A program made the position numbers and the translations under genes. Shown piece after piece: positions 45,501 to 55,330 of a stretch of DNA of 64,000 bases (positions are counted from its first letter, which is position 1; every line of letters starts with the position of its first letter). Origin of the DNA: Rhodocollybia butyracea (Eukaryota > Basidiomycota > Agaricomycetes > Agaricales > Omphalotaceae). The notes under the pieces were generated by a model. It was not told the DNA's origin. It saw nothing but the letters and a program-made list of their open reading frames with translations, and did no database searches. The DNA lies in the NCBI GenBank assembly GCA_015501585.1, contig JADNRY010000150.1, positions 62,001-126,000 on the forward strand, in the 5' to 3' direction.

Positions 45501-48500
45501 TTTAAGCATTAATAATTCCCCAATTGAATTCTAAAATTATTAAAGTCCTGGAAAGGGCATACTGGTTTGCCAAGGAGGTACATACTATTATCCAGCTCGA
45601 CTGATTGCATGGGATAAAAAATTAAAGACTGGAACTGTTGAGATGTGGCGGGGTATTCAATCTCCAGCAGCAGCAGGGGAATAATTGATAATGTCAGTTT
45701 ACCTGATATAGTTGATGGGGCTATGGCAAGATCAAGATGGATGTCGCACAATTCGGGTAAGAAGTACAATAATTCAGAGTTGCCAGTTGCTTTTATTGAT
45801 CTAGACATAGTTGGATCATATATCCGTCCACTTGAAGAGCAGATTCATAAGCAAGAAGCAGAAGATGATCTCCTTGTAAACCCAACCACAGTCAGATGCA
45901 GCAGTGAAATAGCAGCTGTGCTTCAGCCACACCGGGTTCTTCTTATGGAGTTGGCTATTAATCCAGAGAAGTTTTCACTAAAACAAGTACCTGCTCTTGC
46001 TCTCCAAAAACTCCAAAGACCTAATCAGCGGAAATGCTACATATTACACTGGGGGACTATTGGCTACACAGGTAGCAGAGATAAATAATTGGATACATAC
46101 AAAAATTCCCATGGCAGACAAAACTAGATATCAACATGATGCTTAGACCTACTATAGGACATGCTCGTACTCTTGTTGTAGCACATCTATTTCGCTCTGA
46201 GTTCATGGGTGATATTGAAGATGGGACTCTAGAGCAAAAGGTGCTGGAAAAGGCTTGGAAGAGATTGAAGGACTGGACTGGGCGCACAAACTACTGGGAA
46301 GCCAAGGCCAAAAAATTGTTTGATGTCAACTTTGAGGCTATCAGTCTGTTGGATAAAATTATGTTTGATGAATCAGAACGAGCAGGGGCTGCAGGAAAAC
46401 CATCAGTGGGGTTTGGACATTGGACCACACGAGCTTGCTTGGACTCCTCAAATCAATCACCATTCTGTCACTACAGACAAACGCAGAGATGGAAAAGATG
46501 AAAGAAAACCTTGGTATGTTTTATTCCGGTATTTCATTTTCTAATCCTTATTAACCTGTGGCACTTGTTATAGCATGGGAAAAACTATGATTTTGTTGCG
46601 GAACAGTATGAGATGGAACGTGCAAAGGAGCGCAGAAATAACCAGCAAGCTAGGTCAAAGGCTCCAAAGAGAAAGAAGCCAGAAGTGACACCTGCAGAGG
46701 ATACTAGTAAAGAGAGGAAAGAAAGGCCGACTCGCAATCCCAAACGGACCCGACTCCATCAATGATGTACGTTGTCCACTTATTGTTGGAAAGGGCTTGA
46801 AATCTGATACAGCTATAGGATGATGCAAAGCTATATGTCTATTTATTGACTTGACTTTGATATTATTTATGTACTAAACCTTGACTAAACCAATCTTGAC
46901 TTGACATCAGTTGTAGAGGAGCTATCCGGCATAGCATGTACACTTGTGGGAGCGGTACCAACGTTATCTCCAATGATACTCAAGGGACTCCAACAATACT
47001 CAAGTGACTCCAATATGTAGATGCATACGGGATTGTCAACTCTCAGAGTGAGCAGTGCTCCAGCAATAATAAAAGAGTGAGTAAATGGGCACAAAACAAA
47101 TGAGTATGAACAAGCAATCTGGTGAGTGACAAACAGGTGCGGCAATGAATGGTTATGATATTTTCAAGCGGGTATGAGCGAGCATGGTCCAACAGCAATT
47201 AAACAACAAACAGGCACAGGTGCGGCGCCGACAATGAGGGAATTTGGGCACAGTAAGTGCAGCAGCGGGTGAGAGAATTTGGGCACACTGAATTAGACAC
47301 TGATAAGTACAATGGCGGGTAAAATGGATTCAACAGTGGCTACAAGCACAACAGATGGCGGCGAGCATTGAGTCTCATAATCTGTAGATGTGTATGGGAT
47401 CGTCGACTCTCAGAGCAAGAGGAATCGCGGCGACGTAGTGTACATTCAATAAACTACCTAATTATCTAAAAGACGGAGCGACTAGACGACAGTAAGTATA
47501 CTTTAACACAATACAACTCAAGCAACTCCAATAAAACTCAAGTGACTCCAATTAAACTCAAGTGACTCCAATTAAACTCAAGTGACTCCAATTAAACTCA
47601 AGTGACTCCAATAAAACTCAAGTGACTCGTACTTGACTCACTCAACTCTAATAAGACTCAAATGACTCCGAGTTGAATTTTTTAGTGTGACTCAAGCTTG
47701 ACTCAAGCTTGACTCACTGAACTCCAATGTAACTCAAGTGAACTCAAATGTAACTCAAGTGACTCAAATATAAATATGAGTCAAACATTTGAGTCACTTG
47801 AGTTTGAGTATACTCAAGTCCTTGACTCAACTTGACTCAATTTGACTCAATTTGACTCAACTTGACTCAACTTGACTCACTTGACTTTTTAACATTTGAG
47901 TTCAAGTCAAGTGCGTATAAATTTGGAGTAAGTGGAGTCAAGAGTTATAACATTTTCACTCTGAGTTGGTGATATGTTTTAGATATTCCGTGTCCAGTAT
48001 TACTTTAGGATAACTAGAGTTTGTTATCCATTGGTATCTAGATAGCTTTGTACACTGCGAAGCTCATTGATGGGTGTATTGATCCCATCAAAGCAACTTA
48101 TGCTAAGGTAAAGACGGTGAGCGGCGAGAATCCCAACCAGAAAACATTCAGCACACTGTTCAGGCTGTAGTACACAATTATACATATTATTTGACATTGT
48201 GTAAGTGAACGACTAGGTACTTATGATTTAAGTAGTTGACTCTAATAAATTTGCGTCAAGACTCAAGACTCACCTGACTCCAAATTTTGACGCAAGACTC
48301 ACATGCCTGACTCCAAATTCTATCTACCGCCCCGAATATTAGTTCTCACCTTGTGGCTGAAATCGTTCTGAGAGAAAGTAACAAGTTGCTGGAACGGAAG
48401 GGGAATCCGAGGTTCAATACCGACAACACCACCTTTGCCACCCCCAGAGGTGATGATGTAGATACCGGGTTCGGGGCCAGGCGTAGGAGGGATAGACATA

Positions 48501-48505
48501 GACAT
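39570..48505 (-). CDS. Protease inhibitor, I66 (cospin-like) beta-trefoil, with an 8.3 kb intron
   Basis: Four exons on the minus strand: 48505-48350, 40007-39841, 39784-39715 and 39653-39570, giving 158 residues. The other two introns are 56 and 61 bases with GT-AG ends and matching phases. Motifs fit the mushroom I66 family: PEPGIYIITS near the N-terminus, KWQVTRTDSGTYLLSI, NEWEITSF, the short YVIQVAD strand, and a C-terminal VEPLRTAPSLPPQ followed by a Phe-containing end. Cospin-type proteins are small cytosolic serine-protease inhibitors thought to protect fruiting bodies. Intron 1 (48349-40008) is 8342 bases because a solo LTR and an 8.0 kb transposon inserted into a 56-base intron. Every coding exon remains open and spliceable. 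Whether so long an intron is still removed is unknown. Confidence 0.7.
40018..40292 (-). mobile_element. Solo LTR in intron 1 of the inhibitor gene
   Basis: 275 bp reverse-oriented relative of the 303 bp LTR at 11894-12196; the difference is one copy of a short doubled block near its end. Target duplication agagg lies at 40013-40017 and 40293-40297. It is left by recombination between two LTRs of a complete insertion. Confidence 0.88.
40333..41052. repeat. Left terminal and subterminal repeats
   Basis: Inverted terminal repeat, then about 200 bases of GAGTC/TTGAGT/TTTGAGTATGAG units (40370-40540), probable transposase binding sites. The rest to 41052 is non-coding leader. Confidence 0.7.
41053..43360 (+). 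pseudogene. Transposase-like protein with GCM-type zinc domain
   Basis: Starts MSWF at 41053. Introns 41065-41114 and 41236-41287 join in phase to QLRKYIANAIYPNNPEAHS and IQIGFQRVPHN. Downstream the protein is spread over several frames: ELLDTKWVAVHWLPKET, LGVLCCTNEDCNYIGR, QLDDQCPSCSSALSHETC (a Cys/His domain like GCM/WRKY fingers of Mutator elements), GLLTDAAHKYW, YSPLIQKWVPVLFSYANG, then after an intron (42598-42650) VVDFSDPEQIGFQDAY, LLKGCLYHYLKAVERIAKM and WLNWWLNIDHAAMLFECMRA. At least four single-base shifts occur (about 41620, 41750, 41810 and 42575). The acidic residues in the GLLTDAAH and VVDFSD blocks could be catalytic, but this is not certain. Confidence 0.6.
43670..44912 (+). 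pseudogene. Ubiquitin-protease-like cysteine peptidase domain
   Basis: A Cys box is read at WTNNSCWLDSSMEAL (Cys codon 43771-43773) and a His box at YELVSRIFFGHQHYTTH (about 44624-44665). Between them, in shifted frames, are IRDAFCKVLHETH, FFKPHSLQFWKCMHEG, GWSPLDDSGSVSWED and PVILIITPDVTVGKYP. The Cys box, His box and beta-rich spacing resemble C19/C98 deubiquitinase or desumoylase folds. At least two frameshifts and one probable intron (ending with the acceptor tgtcag at about 44139) break it. It lies inside the transposon, so it is element cargo and not a host gene. The substrate is unknown. Confidence 0.5.
44913..45498 (+). CDS. PHD-like zinc finger, C-terminal end of the transposon accessory protein
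   Basis: Open frame 44767-45498. The N-terminal part (AGAHPPCASGFTTFSAIYKLKGG) ends the peptidase domain. A Ser/Pro/acidic linker follows, then CRCGVESNGY, VQCAICKNYTHTGC, and CDDCRFPE (45237-45411). The order C-x-C, C-x2-C, H-x2-C, C-x2-C matches a PHD/FYVE-like zinc finger, which usually reads histone tails. Joined to the protease-like region, this suggests a chromatin-directed (de)ubiquitination activity carried by the transposon (inference). Confidence 0.5.
45534..46764 (+). pseudogene. Transposon accessory ORF of unknown function
   Basis: After a 36-base gap from the PHD-like end, a protein is readable in pieces: an opening segment with ARLIAWDKKLKTGTVEMW (PWWP- or Tudor-like impression), then 45645-46088 (VDGAMARSRWMSHNSGKKY, RPLEEQIHKQEAEDDLLVN), 46136-46500 (ARTLVVAHLFRSEFMGDIED) and, after an intron ending near 46573, a basic tail (RSKAPKRKKPEVTPAED) with a stop at about 46764. 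Frame changes show decay. Not recognised with confidence. Confidence 0.4.
46860..48329. repeat. Right subterminal repeat region of the transposon
   Basis: Contains about four head-to-tail copies of a 20-base unit (attaaactcaagtgactcca and variants, about 47515-47640), then dense GACTCAA/TTGACTC units to 47960, and the terminal inverted repeat to 48329. A minus-strand frame at 46885-47145 is not supported as a gene. Confidence 0.75.
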
Positions 48506-51500
48506 AGTAATACTGTGAAAGACTGATGTAGACGACTGAGGGGTCGATAGAGAAACGAGCAAGCTGATCCTATGTATTTATACGCGATTTTGGCCTTAAG
48601 TTGTCAGCAAGGCTGATCCATAGCGCCAATGAAATTGTGGCGCAGATATTCGTAAGTTTTTACAGGACTCAGGCTGTAACACCAAACATTTTTACGTCGC
48701 AAGTCGTAACTTTGGTGTCATTTCTTTCGGTGTCATTTAACAGCTGAAGCGAGGGTTGAGCGAGGCATAAAAGGAGTATATACATCTTAATACCCCAGTC
48801 TGATTTGGGATAAATCGAAGTTCTTAGTTTACAGAGAGTATGGCATATATAGATTGGTGACATTTGTTATTCTCGTAAATAATCTCATGAGAGAAATGGT
48901 ATCAAGTATGCTAGCTAGGGATCTAGCTATGCACGTAGTCGTTGTAGTCCTAGCTTAGCCTCTATGCATGTGGTAGGTATAAGTCATGTGTAAAAGTCAC
49001 CACATCTCAGTGGGATTAAAAAAACTTTGGAGAAAACTCGCTTTCACCTCATCTGCCATCAGGGGTTGACGCAATGCCGGTAGACATACTGTAGTACAGC
49101 TGTTCGGTTCCTTCGAATCTCCAAGCACCCCCACAAGTCCAGAGCGAAGAGCGAGTCAGAGCTGAATGATCAAGCCCGAGTTACGTTCCCTCAAGGCCTC
49201 AAGTCCCCAAGTTCCAGATTTCATATGTCGACTTTTTCTGATTGAAGATATCACAGATTTCTACAGGAAGATGCGAGAAAGAGCGAAGAACAAGCCGAAG
49301 TAGCTGCAATTTCAAGTACACATGATATTGAGGTTATGTTAGAGCGATTTATGGCCACGACGTTTTGCACGCCTATTGTAGCTACGAACGTTCAAGTTGC
49401 GTATAGTTCCTAGAGCAAGATCAAAGTATGTCAGTAGTATGTCACCACTCCACCTGGAATTTACCAGTTATCATTGGTATCCGATCAATGAGCGAAAAGG
49501 AGGCGAGTATTGGACTTGACAGGGAGTCATAGAATTGACGCAAATCCAGAGATCGACAACGGTGGCCAAGGTGCTCTTTCGTTCCAACAGAGGTGGTAGA
49601 GTGGTTCTTGTTCGATATCTGATGAAGATGTAGTGTATCTGCTCTTTCACGTTGTGACGGAGTTGGTAAAGCGGCTCTTGCTAGTAGATGATTGATGATC
49701 GATGAACGTTCATAGTACGTACCATCGGCGGACTGTTTCGCTCTGGCGAGCTGGGAAAGCGGCTCTTGTTAGTAGATGATTGATGAATGATGTCGATGAA
49801 CGTTTATAGTACGCACCATCGGCGGACTGTTTCGCTCTGGCCTGAGACTCGAAGGATAGTGTGAATAGTTTGATATTGAGAACAGTATAATTTGAGTTCT
49901 AGAAACGGCCAGGAATGCAGGGAGTAAACACTGCCAAAAAAACAAGGTCTTGTCTGGCCATCGCTCAAAATATCTCTCCATGGAGATATCCTGCACCAAT
50001 GGGGAGCCACTATATCTCATCCAAGAGAAGCTAGAAAATCAAGAATAACGGCCATGTTCCGTTGTCCAAACATCAACGTTCGTTGTGTACACGCTTTCTA
50101 ATTCCATGGTTCAGTCCACTGATCTTTACCTCAGTCTCCTGAAGCAAATGGTATTTTCTGTCAATTAGCAGCTCTAGCCGGTCTCCGTGGCTCCGTAGGC
50201 CTTTGCGGAGTCATTTTTGTCCTCAATATGTATATGGGGGTGGGTATTGCCAGACTCGGCGAGATAATCATAAATCGAGTAACCAAGCAAGCTGGGCGCT
50301 CAAATCAAGCTCAAATGATAGCAAGATCATCCACAGCTTTTGCATCCAGAATGCTTCGAAAGGGCCAAGATTTGCTAGGCCTATGCATCCTGTCTGTGGG
50401 CCAAGAAACAGTCCGCGGTAACTAGTTTCATTGGGCGGGTATAGAATTGACTTGCGGAGTAATTAGTACTCAACTTGTATGAACTCACCTTTGAGCATCC
50501 ATATATCGATGGATATAAAATCTGGCCAGACGTGTATACAGGGCTTCATCAGCAGCAATGTTCCGTCTGTCCAATATCAGCACTGTTATCTATGTCCTTC
50601 TTCTCTTGCAGGTGGTTCCAGGTATGGCTCTGCCTCGTACTGAGACAGGCCATCATCTCTGTAAGCTTCTTTACTATTTTTTATGATCTTTTTTATCTAT
50701 ATTTTGGTGGTTAGGTGGTCCTGGCATTGATGTAAGTTTGTCCAGCCTTTTTTACCAAGTCAACTTCACTCACTGACACGGTAACACCATAGCCTGAGGC
50801 TAACGACTGTAAGTGATTCCGATCTGCTATCATTAATTCAACCGTGACAGGATATGGCAGGTCCCCCGGGGGGTTCCTGTTGTGGACCGCTTCCGACTTC
50901 CGATGGTAGCTTCATTGGACAGTATGTGTTTAATTGATAAAGTTCAGTTTTGCCTGCTAATTACAGTCACTAGCTGTATTCTTCTACAGCCAGGCGATGT
51001 GTCCCTCTTCTAGCGTTTTAGAGAGGGAGGTATCGTGATGTGAACTTAGTGCACTTGTTGTGTTGTGACCTATGAATCTTTTCGCTTGAGACCTATCGGC
51101 CATCCCTTTAATAAAACCTGAACGTGAAAATTGAACACATACTTATCGAGCCTAATGATATGCTGGCTGGGGTCAAAATACGTCAATACCGCCCCAAACC
51201 TATCGTTCAACGTCCGTCCACTAAACAATAATCAGCACTTTGCAAGCGGAAAGCAGAACACTAGTCAGGGTTGGAACCTCCGACCGATTGTAGAAACAAC
51301 CTTTCCCAAGCTGGGGCTGACTTGGGCATCATGTACGTCCTCCGGCAGTCTCTAAGCTTCGACGTTGTATTGCCAAAGCAACTTTCGAAAGAAAGAAGGG
51401 ATCTGATGCGGAGACTCGTATGTAAGAGCAGAAAGAGCGCCGCTCAAAAGAGCCTTTGAAGAACGGAACGTTGGAACTAGCAGCTCGAGGGGGAATAACA

Positions 51501-51768
51501 GGATGGAGGAACGTTTGAATCGGGGTGACGAGGGAGTACTTCGGATGCGCATTTTTCACCTGCTAAAGGACTTACAGCGACAAAGGCACTGTACAGAATG
51601 TTTCTTCTCATTGAGGTTTCTAAATAGTATGGAATACATGAGGATCGTGATTGGGATAGCAATCAGTGAACCGAAATTTGAACGGCAAATGGAGACAGCA
51701 AGTTATTGAGCAACGGGAGACTTTCCTCAGTTACAACCAAAGTATCTTCTTTGTCTCGTTCCAGCTCA
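48506..51768. other. Region without a recognised gene
   Basis: 48506-48600 is probably the promoter of the inhibitor gene. Around 49682-49845 a block of about 80 bases ending catcggcggactgtttcgct is directly duplicated. Between about 50590 and 50990 there are several good short-intron signals on the plus strand around mini-exons (for example ggtcctggcattgat), but I could not build a protein. 51280-51580 is a copy of repeat R1. Confidence 0.4.
51280..51580. repeat. Spacer repeat R1, copy 3
   Basis: Matches 6270-6480 and 38000-38300. The match with the 38 kb copy continues through aatggagacagcaagtta, just 3' of the HNH gene. Confidence 0.6.
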
Positions 51769-53059
51769 TCAAAGTATTCGGCAGCGCCAGACATATGAGC
51801 CACGCGAGCACACACTGCATGAAGAGCGAGTAAAACTGGAGTCAGGCAGCTCTAGATGCACGTTTCTGAATTTCGACTTCTTGAGCTCCTCGTTTACCAT
51901 AAAATGAGGTCGTCGGTTGACTCTTGCGAAAAGGCTCAGTATATCCTGGACAGCGTGCACTTCGTACACGTTCTCCTAAGAAACACATCGACAATGAGTG
52001 TTAGTGAATATGGAGCATAAATCGTGTACTGACCTCGTCAGTTTCATCAAACCACAGATTAAGATGGTCGAATGCGTGATGCAGCGGCTGGATAAGAGAT
52101 AGCAAGTTGCATAGCCTGTGTATTCCTCCCTTCTCGATCAATTTATCCACCAGATGACCAAGACGAAATTGTTTCAGGATGGCCATGACCCCGGCAGCAT
52201 GGGCTCTCTAGAAGACAAAAGTGAGCATTCGAAGTAAGCAGCGATGTGAGCCTCATACATACCGATGACGCAGTCTCGCTTCCATCGGGTTCACCAACGC
52301 CTTGTAAAGTAATTTTGTTCAGGATATGGCAGCTTTGAACTTCAGCGGCTGGAGCCTTCATGCGTTTCCGCAGAATCGCGAGCTCTCTATTGCGCGAACA
52401 TGAATTTACGTCGAAGGCGCCAGTGAGCATGCATCGATAGCCATCTCGCGCTAACGTCTACAATATCATGGTGTGAAGATGACCAAACTATCAGCAGATT
52501 ATGTCACAGCAGATTATGTCACAGCACCTTATTCCTCGCTGTCCGGTAGTCAGTTCCTGAACCCTGTATTGTTTGTGCTAACATCTCCTGCAGAGTGTCG
52601 AAGGACGGTCGGGAGGGATGATTAGATGAAGGCGCAGGGTCTTTGTTCACAGTTTCTGACTGAAAGATAATCAAACATGAGTACATGAAGAGCTTTTATG
52701 GATTGCCACGAACAAACGAATATCAGCCGGTCACGAAGCTCCCGCCCAACACTATATATCACCTCTTGCGCAGGTATTGACCCAGATGTAACTTGCGATA
52801 CTATCGAACGCGCAGGACCATCTCCTAAAATACGCCTTTTGCTGTATAAGTGTATAAGAAAGCCTCCTGTAACCCTGGCAGCCATTATGTTTTGTCTCGA
52901 GGACTCCGTGCAGGTTGTGGCGTAGGCTTTGAGGGCATTCCGTTCGGCTTCGAGAATAAGGTTGTAGCAGCTTGTGTAGTGTTCATTGAATCCAGCAGTG
53001 GCAGAGCTACCGGCTGAAGGGAGAACAGGCGTGTCGTAGCGTATCTCATCGTCGTCCAT
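51769..53059 (-). CDS. HNH endonuclease domain protein
   Basis: Five exons on the minus strand: 53059-52718, 52659-52528, 52457-52263, 52207-52034 and 51975-51769, giving 349 residues. All introns are GT-AG, 55-70 bases and phase 0, with no stop. The HNH region starts at TARNKTLARDGYRCMLTGAFD (Cys about residue 167), followed by CHIL (His about 202) and ends QPLHHAFDHLNLWFDE (about 263-278), the order seen in the many HNH_2-type proteins of mushroom genomes. The N-terminal 114 residues have no known motif. The C-terminal end has CSVCSRGSYVWRC. Metal-dependent nuclease activity is known for the fold; the biological role of this expanded family is unknown. A decayed partial copy is at 38395-38760. 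Confidence 0.78.
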
Positions 53060-54395
53060 TCAAAACCCGATGTAAATTAGATAATCATGTTGGGCGCTTG
53101 AGTTTTCAATAAGTAGCCCGGCCGCGGCCCGCTAGTGCTTGCTCCCGGTCTTGCTCTTCGAGTCGAAGAAGAAGTTATGGTCGAAGACTTATAATAGCTC
53201 ATCTATTAGGAGTACTTTAACTATATGTACTGTCTTGGCTCTTCTACACTCCAGCCAAATGATGTTAAGATTGAATTTCAGCTTTTTCGTTCGACTTTCG
53301 CTCGACTTGAAAACGCACGACTTCGGACTACCACCGTTGGTTATGGTAGCATTGTACTGGAAAGATTAGGGTGTCTAGATTTTAGCATCGATGTTCCCTC
53401 TATAATATGACGTGCTTGCTTCCTCTCATCCTTTAACTTGACTCGACTGACGTTGTTCTCCATCTCAATCCGTACTTCTGCTTACCGTGGTTCCGCTCCG
53501 AATGAGGCAAAGGTATGTTCCTTTGCATCTCAAGTGCAACAATACCGGCAATCTCTAAGGGTAACTGTTTTCGATACACCCTCGTTCTGAACAATACCTA
53601 TCGGCTACGCCGCATCCTCTCCGAAATCTCGTCCTCTTGGTTCCTAGTACCGAATTTAATTACTTGTCCTACACTGTGTAACTACGGCGGACTGACATCG
53701 ACGCGAGGTGCTCTATTCTTCCTGTCCCAGATACTTTGTACTCCCGTTCATTTACTGCAAGTATGGAGGGAACAATAACGGCCACGGAACATCGTTACTT
53801 CTTGCGCGCGTAACAGTAAAGTTAGGGTCCGGATCCTATCGTAGATACCATGACAGAAAGCAAAACAGCTTCACTTTGTTGAGTCCATTGTCATATCGTT
53901 GGATTTGAACAATAGACAATACAAGTCACAAATGCTTTATTTCCTGTCGAGGATACTGCTTTGGTCAAACAATGACATCTGCCAGTTCCTTTTTGTGGTA
54001 CATGTTCCGCTCCATTCTGGGCGGGCTTCTATAATATTGGGCTGTCGCGGACCACGGTGCAGACTCGACATACAGTATCCAAGTGTCTGTTGCGAGACGT
54101 GGACCAAGGGGACACTTATTTATATTCAAATAGGTTTTTGCAAGAGCCCTTGTTGTACTACTGACTCGGGTGTACGAAAAATACTGATTGCCAAACAATC
54201 GCTCAGGCGCACAATACCGGCTCAATGAGCCCAGATGAGTCCCCGGATCATGTCAATATGAGCGTTAAACGTTGAAAATCCATTGATTCTCAGGCTGTCA
54301 CTGGAGCTTCACTGGCCCATTCAAGGCCCATTGGCGGTGTACATGTACTAAACAATAAGAAGTAACAATTGCGATTGTGCTGCTTGCGATGCATG
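53060..54395. other. Region without a recognised gene
   Basis: A plus-strand frame at 53225-53410 (DVKIEFQLFRSTFARLENAR) could be an exon of an unknown protein. Frames at 53515-53778 and 53965-54225 show no motif. Confidence 0.35.
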
Positions 54396-54606
54396 ATAAG
54401 ACAATACAATCTCACATCCATTTGGTATAAAAGACCTACCAAAACGATGAGGATCCTCATTCCACTCCCCTTCTCGATACTTCTCTCCCTTCTCTTTCAT
54501 TGTTCCGGCAGAGCCTAAACAACACTCTCTATTCTACCTCACGAACTACCTCACGAACTACCTCACGAACTACCCAGCCAGGTGCTCTTCCAAATTTTTC
54601 CCAATC
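54396..54606 (+). promoter_or_regulatory. Promoter and leader of the 54607 gene
   Basis: A GATAAG site at about 54397 and a TATAAAA box at 54426-54432 precede a leader that resembles the one before 4972. A 12-base unit (ctacctcacgaa) is present three times in a row at about 54534-54570 but only once in the paralogue. Confidence 0.5.
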
Positions 54607-55330
54607 ATGAAGTTCTCCATCTTTGTAGCAGTCGCCACTTACGCCGGTATGTCTCGTGTCCATGATGCACGTCGTGGAAAAACTTAAATCCGATCTTCCG
54701 TGTTTACAGTCCTCGTCACCGGTCACCCCCATGGCATATTCAAAGCTCGCACAGGAACAACCACCGACACGAATGCTTGCAGCGCCGACTCAGATTGGTA
54801 TGCCTTTGATCACAAACTTAACTCTTAGTCCGGTCACCTAACTTATGTTCAATTATAGTGCGTCGGGGTGCTGTGGATTTACATCTGCCGTTTGTGAGGG
54901 CCCTTGTGTTGCCCTCCAACGTGATGGATGCGGTCACGGTGATACGCTTAGCAACTCCAACGCTGCCGCCGCCCTAGGATCCTGTTCATTCCTCGTCGCG
55001 TCATACAAGCCCTCGGCATTGGCAGCCTCTCCTCGTACGTATTTCTATTGTTCCCCGATTTTATTGTTCATTGAACTTAATCTTTGTTGTTCTTCTACAG
55101 CTGCGGCTACTCCAGTTGCCACGAACCCGCATTCGTCCAGTTCTAGTTCGGGTGCCGGATCCAGCCTTACCCGCGGTACTCAGTTCATCACGGGCCCCTG
55201 TTCTGTCAACAACGACTGTGTATCTGGATGCTGTGTTGCGTCCTCGAAGCTTTGTGGTGCTGTAGGTGCTCAACGCAACGGAGCGGCTGACTGCACCGGT
55301 GGAGTTGCCCTTCCCAATTTGGATGCGTGA
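54607..55330 (+). CDS. Secreted cysteine-rich protein, BAS2-like, two cysteine modules
   Basis: Four exons: 54607-54646, 54710-54797, 54859-55034 and 55101-55330, giving 177 residues. It has the same start as its paralogues (MKFSIFVAVATYA) and the same phases, including the Cys codon split by intron 2. The BAS2-like module (CASGCCGF, CEGPC, RDGCGHG) is followed by a shorter linker (SSSSSGAGSS) and the second module (CSVNNDC, SGCC, LCG), ending LPNLDA. The frame also stays open across intron 3, which could mislead gene finders. Secreted; effector-like role inferred. Confidence 0.78.

Larger units (their letters stand above)
40333..48329 (+). mobile_element. Mutator-like DNA transposon with accessory protease and PHD genes
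   Basis: 7997 bp. A 9 bp target duplication CCCCGAATA lies at 40324-40332 and 48330-48338. The ends are imperfect inverted repeats: cggcctgtataatttggagt on the left, cggtagatagaatttggagt read inward from the right. Subterminal regions are packed with GAGTC/GACTC motifs. The interior, plus strand, carries a GCM-type zinc domain plus transposase-like protein (41053-43360), a ubiquitin-protease-like domain (about 43735-44900), a PHD-like finger (45237-45411) and a further ORF (45645-46764). Many frameshifts make this copy inactive. The 9 bp duplication and the GCM/WRKY-like finger fit Mutator-like elements; the family assignment is inference. Confidence 0.75.

Noticed and set aside
47515..47640. 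CRISPR-like array of 20-base repeats
   Set aside because: Units are head to tail without spacers and lie in the subterminal region of a eukaryotic transposon.
40333..48329. KDZ (Kyakuja-Dileera-Zisupton) transposon
   Set aside because: These are common in mushrooms, but no CxC cluster was seen. The 9 bp target duplication and GCM-like finger fit Mutator-like elements better.
50475..51000. Gene made of several mini-exons
   Set aside because: Good splice-like signals exist, but no consistent phase and no recognisable protein resulted.
51769..53059. Homing endonuclease of an intron or intein
   Set aside because: The gene has its own introns and promoter region and matches the nuclear HNH family of mushrooms; it is not inside another gene.
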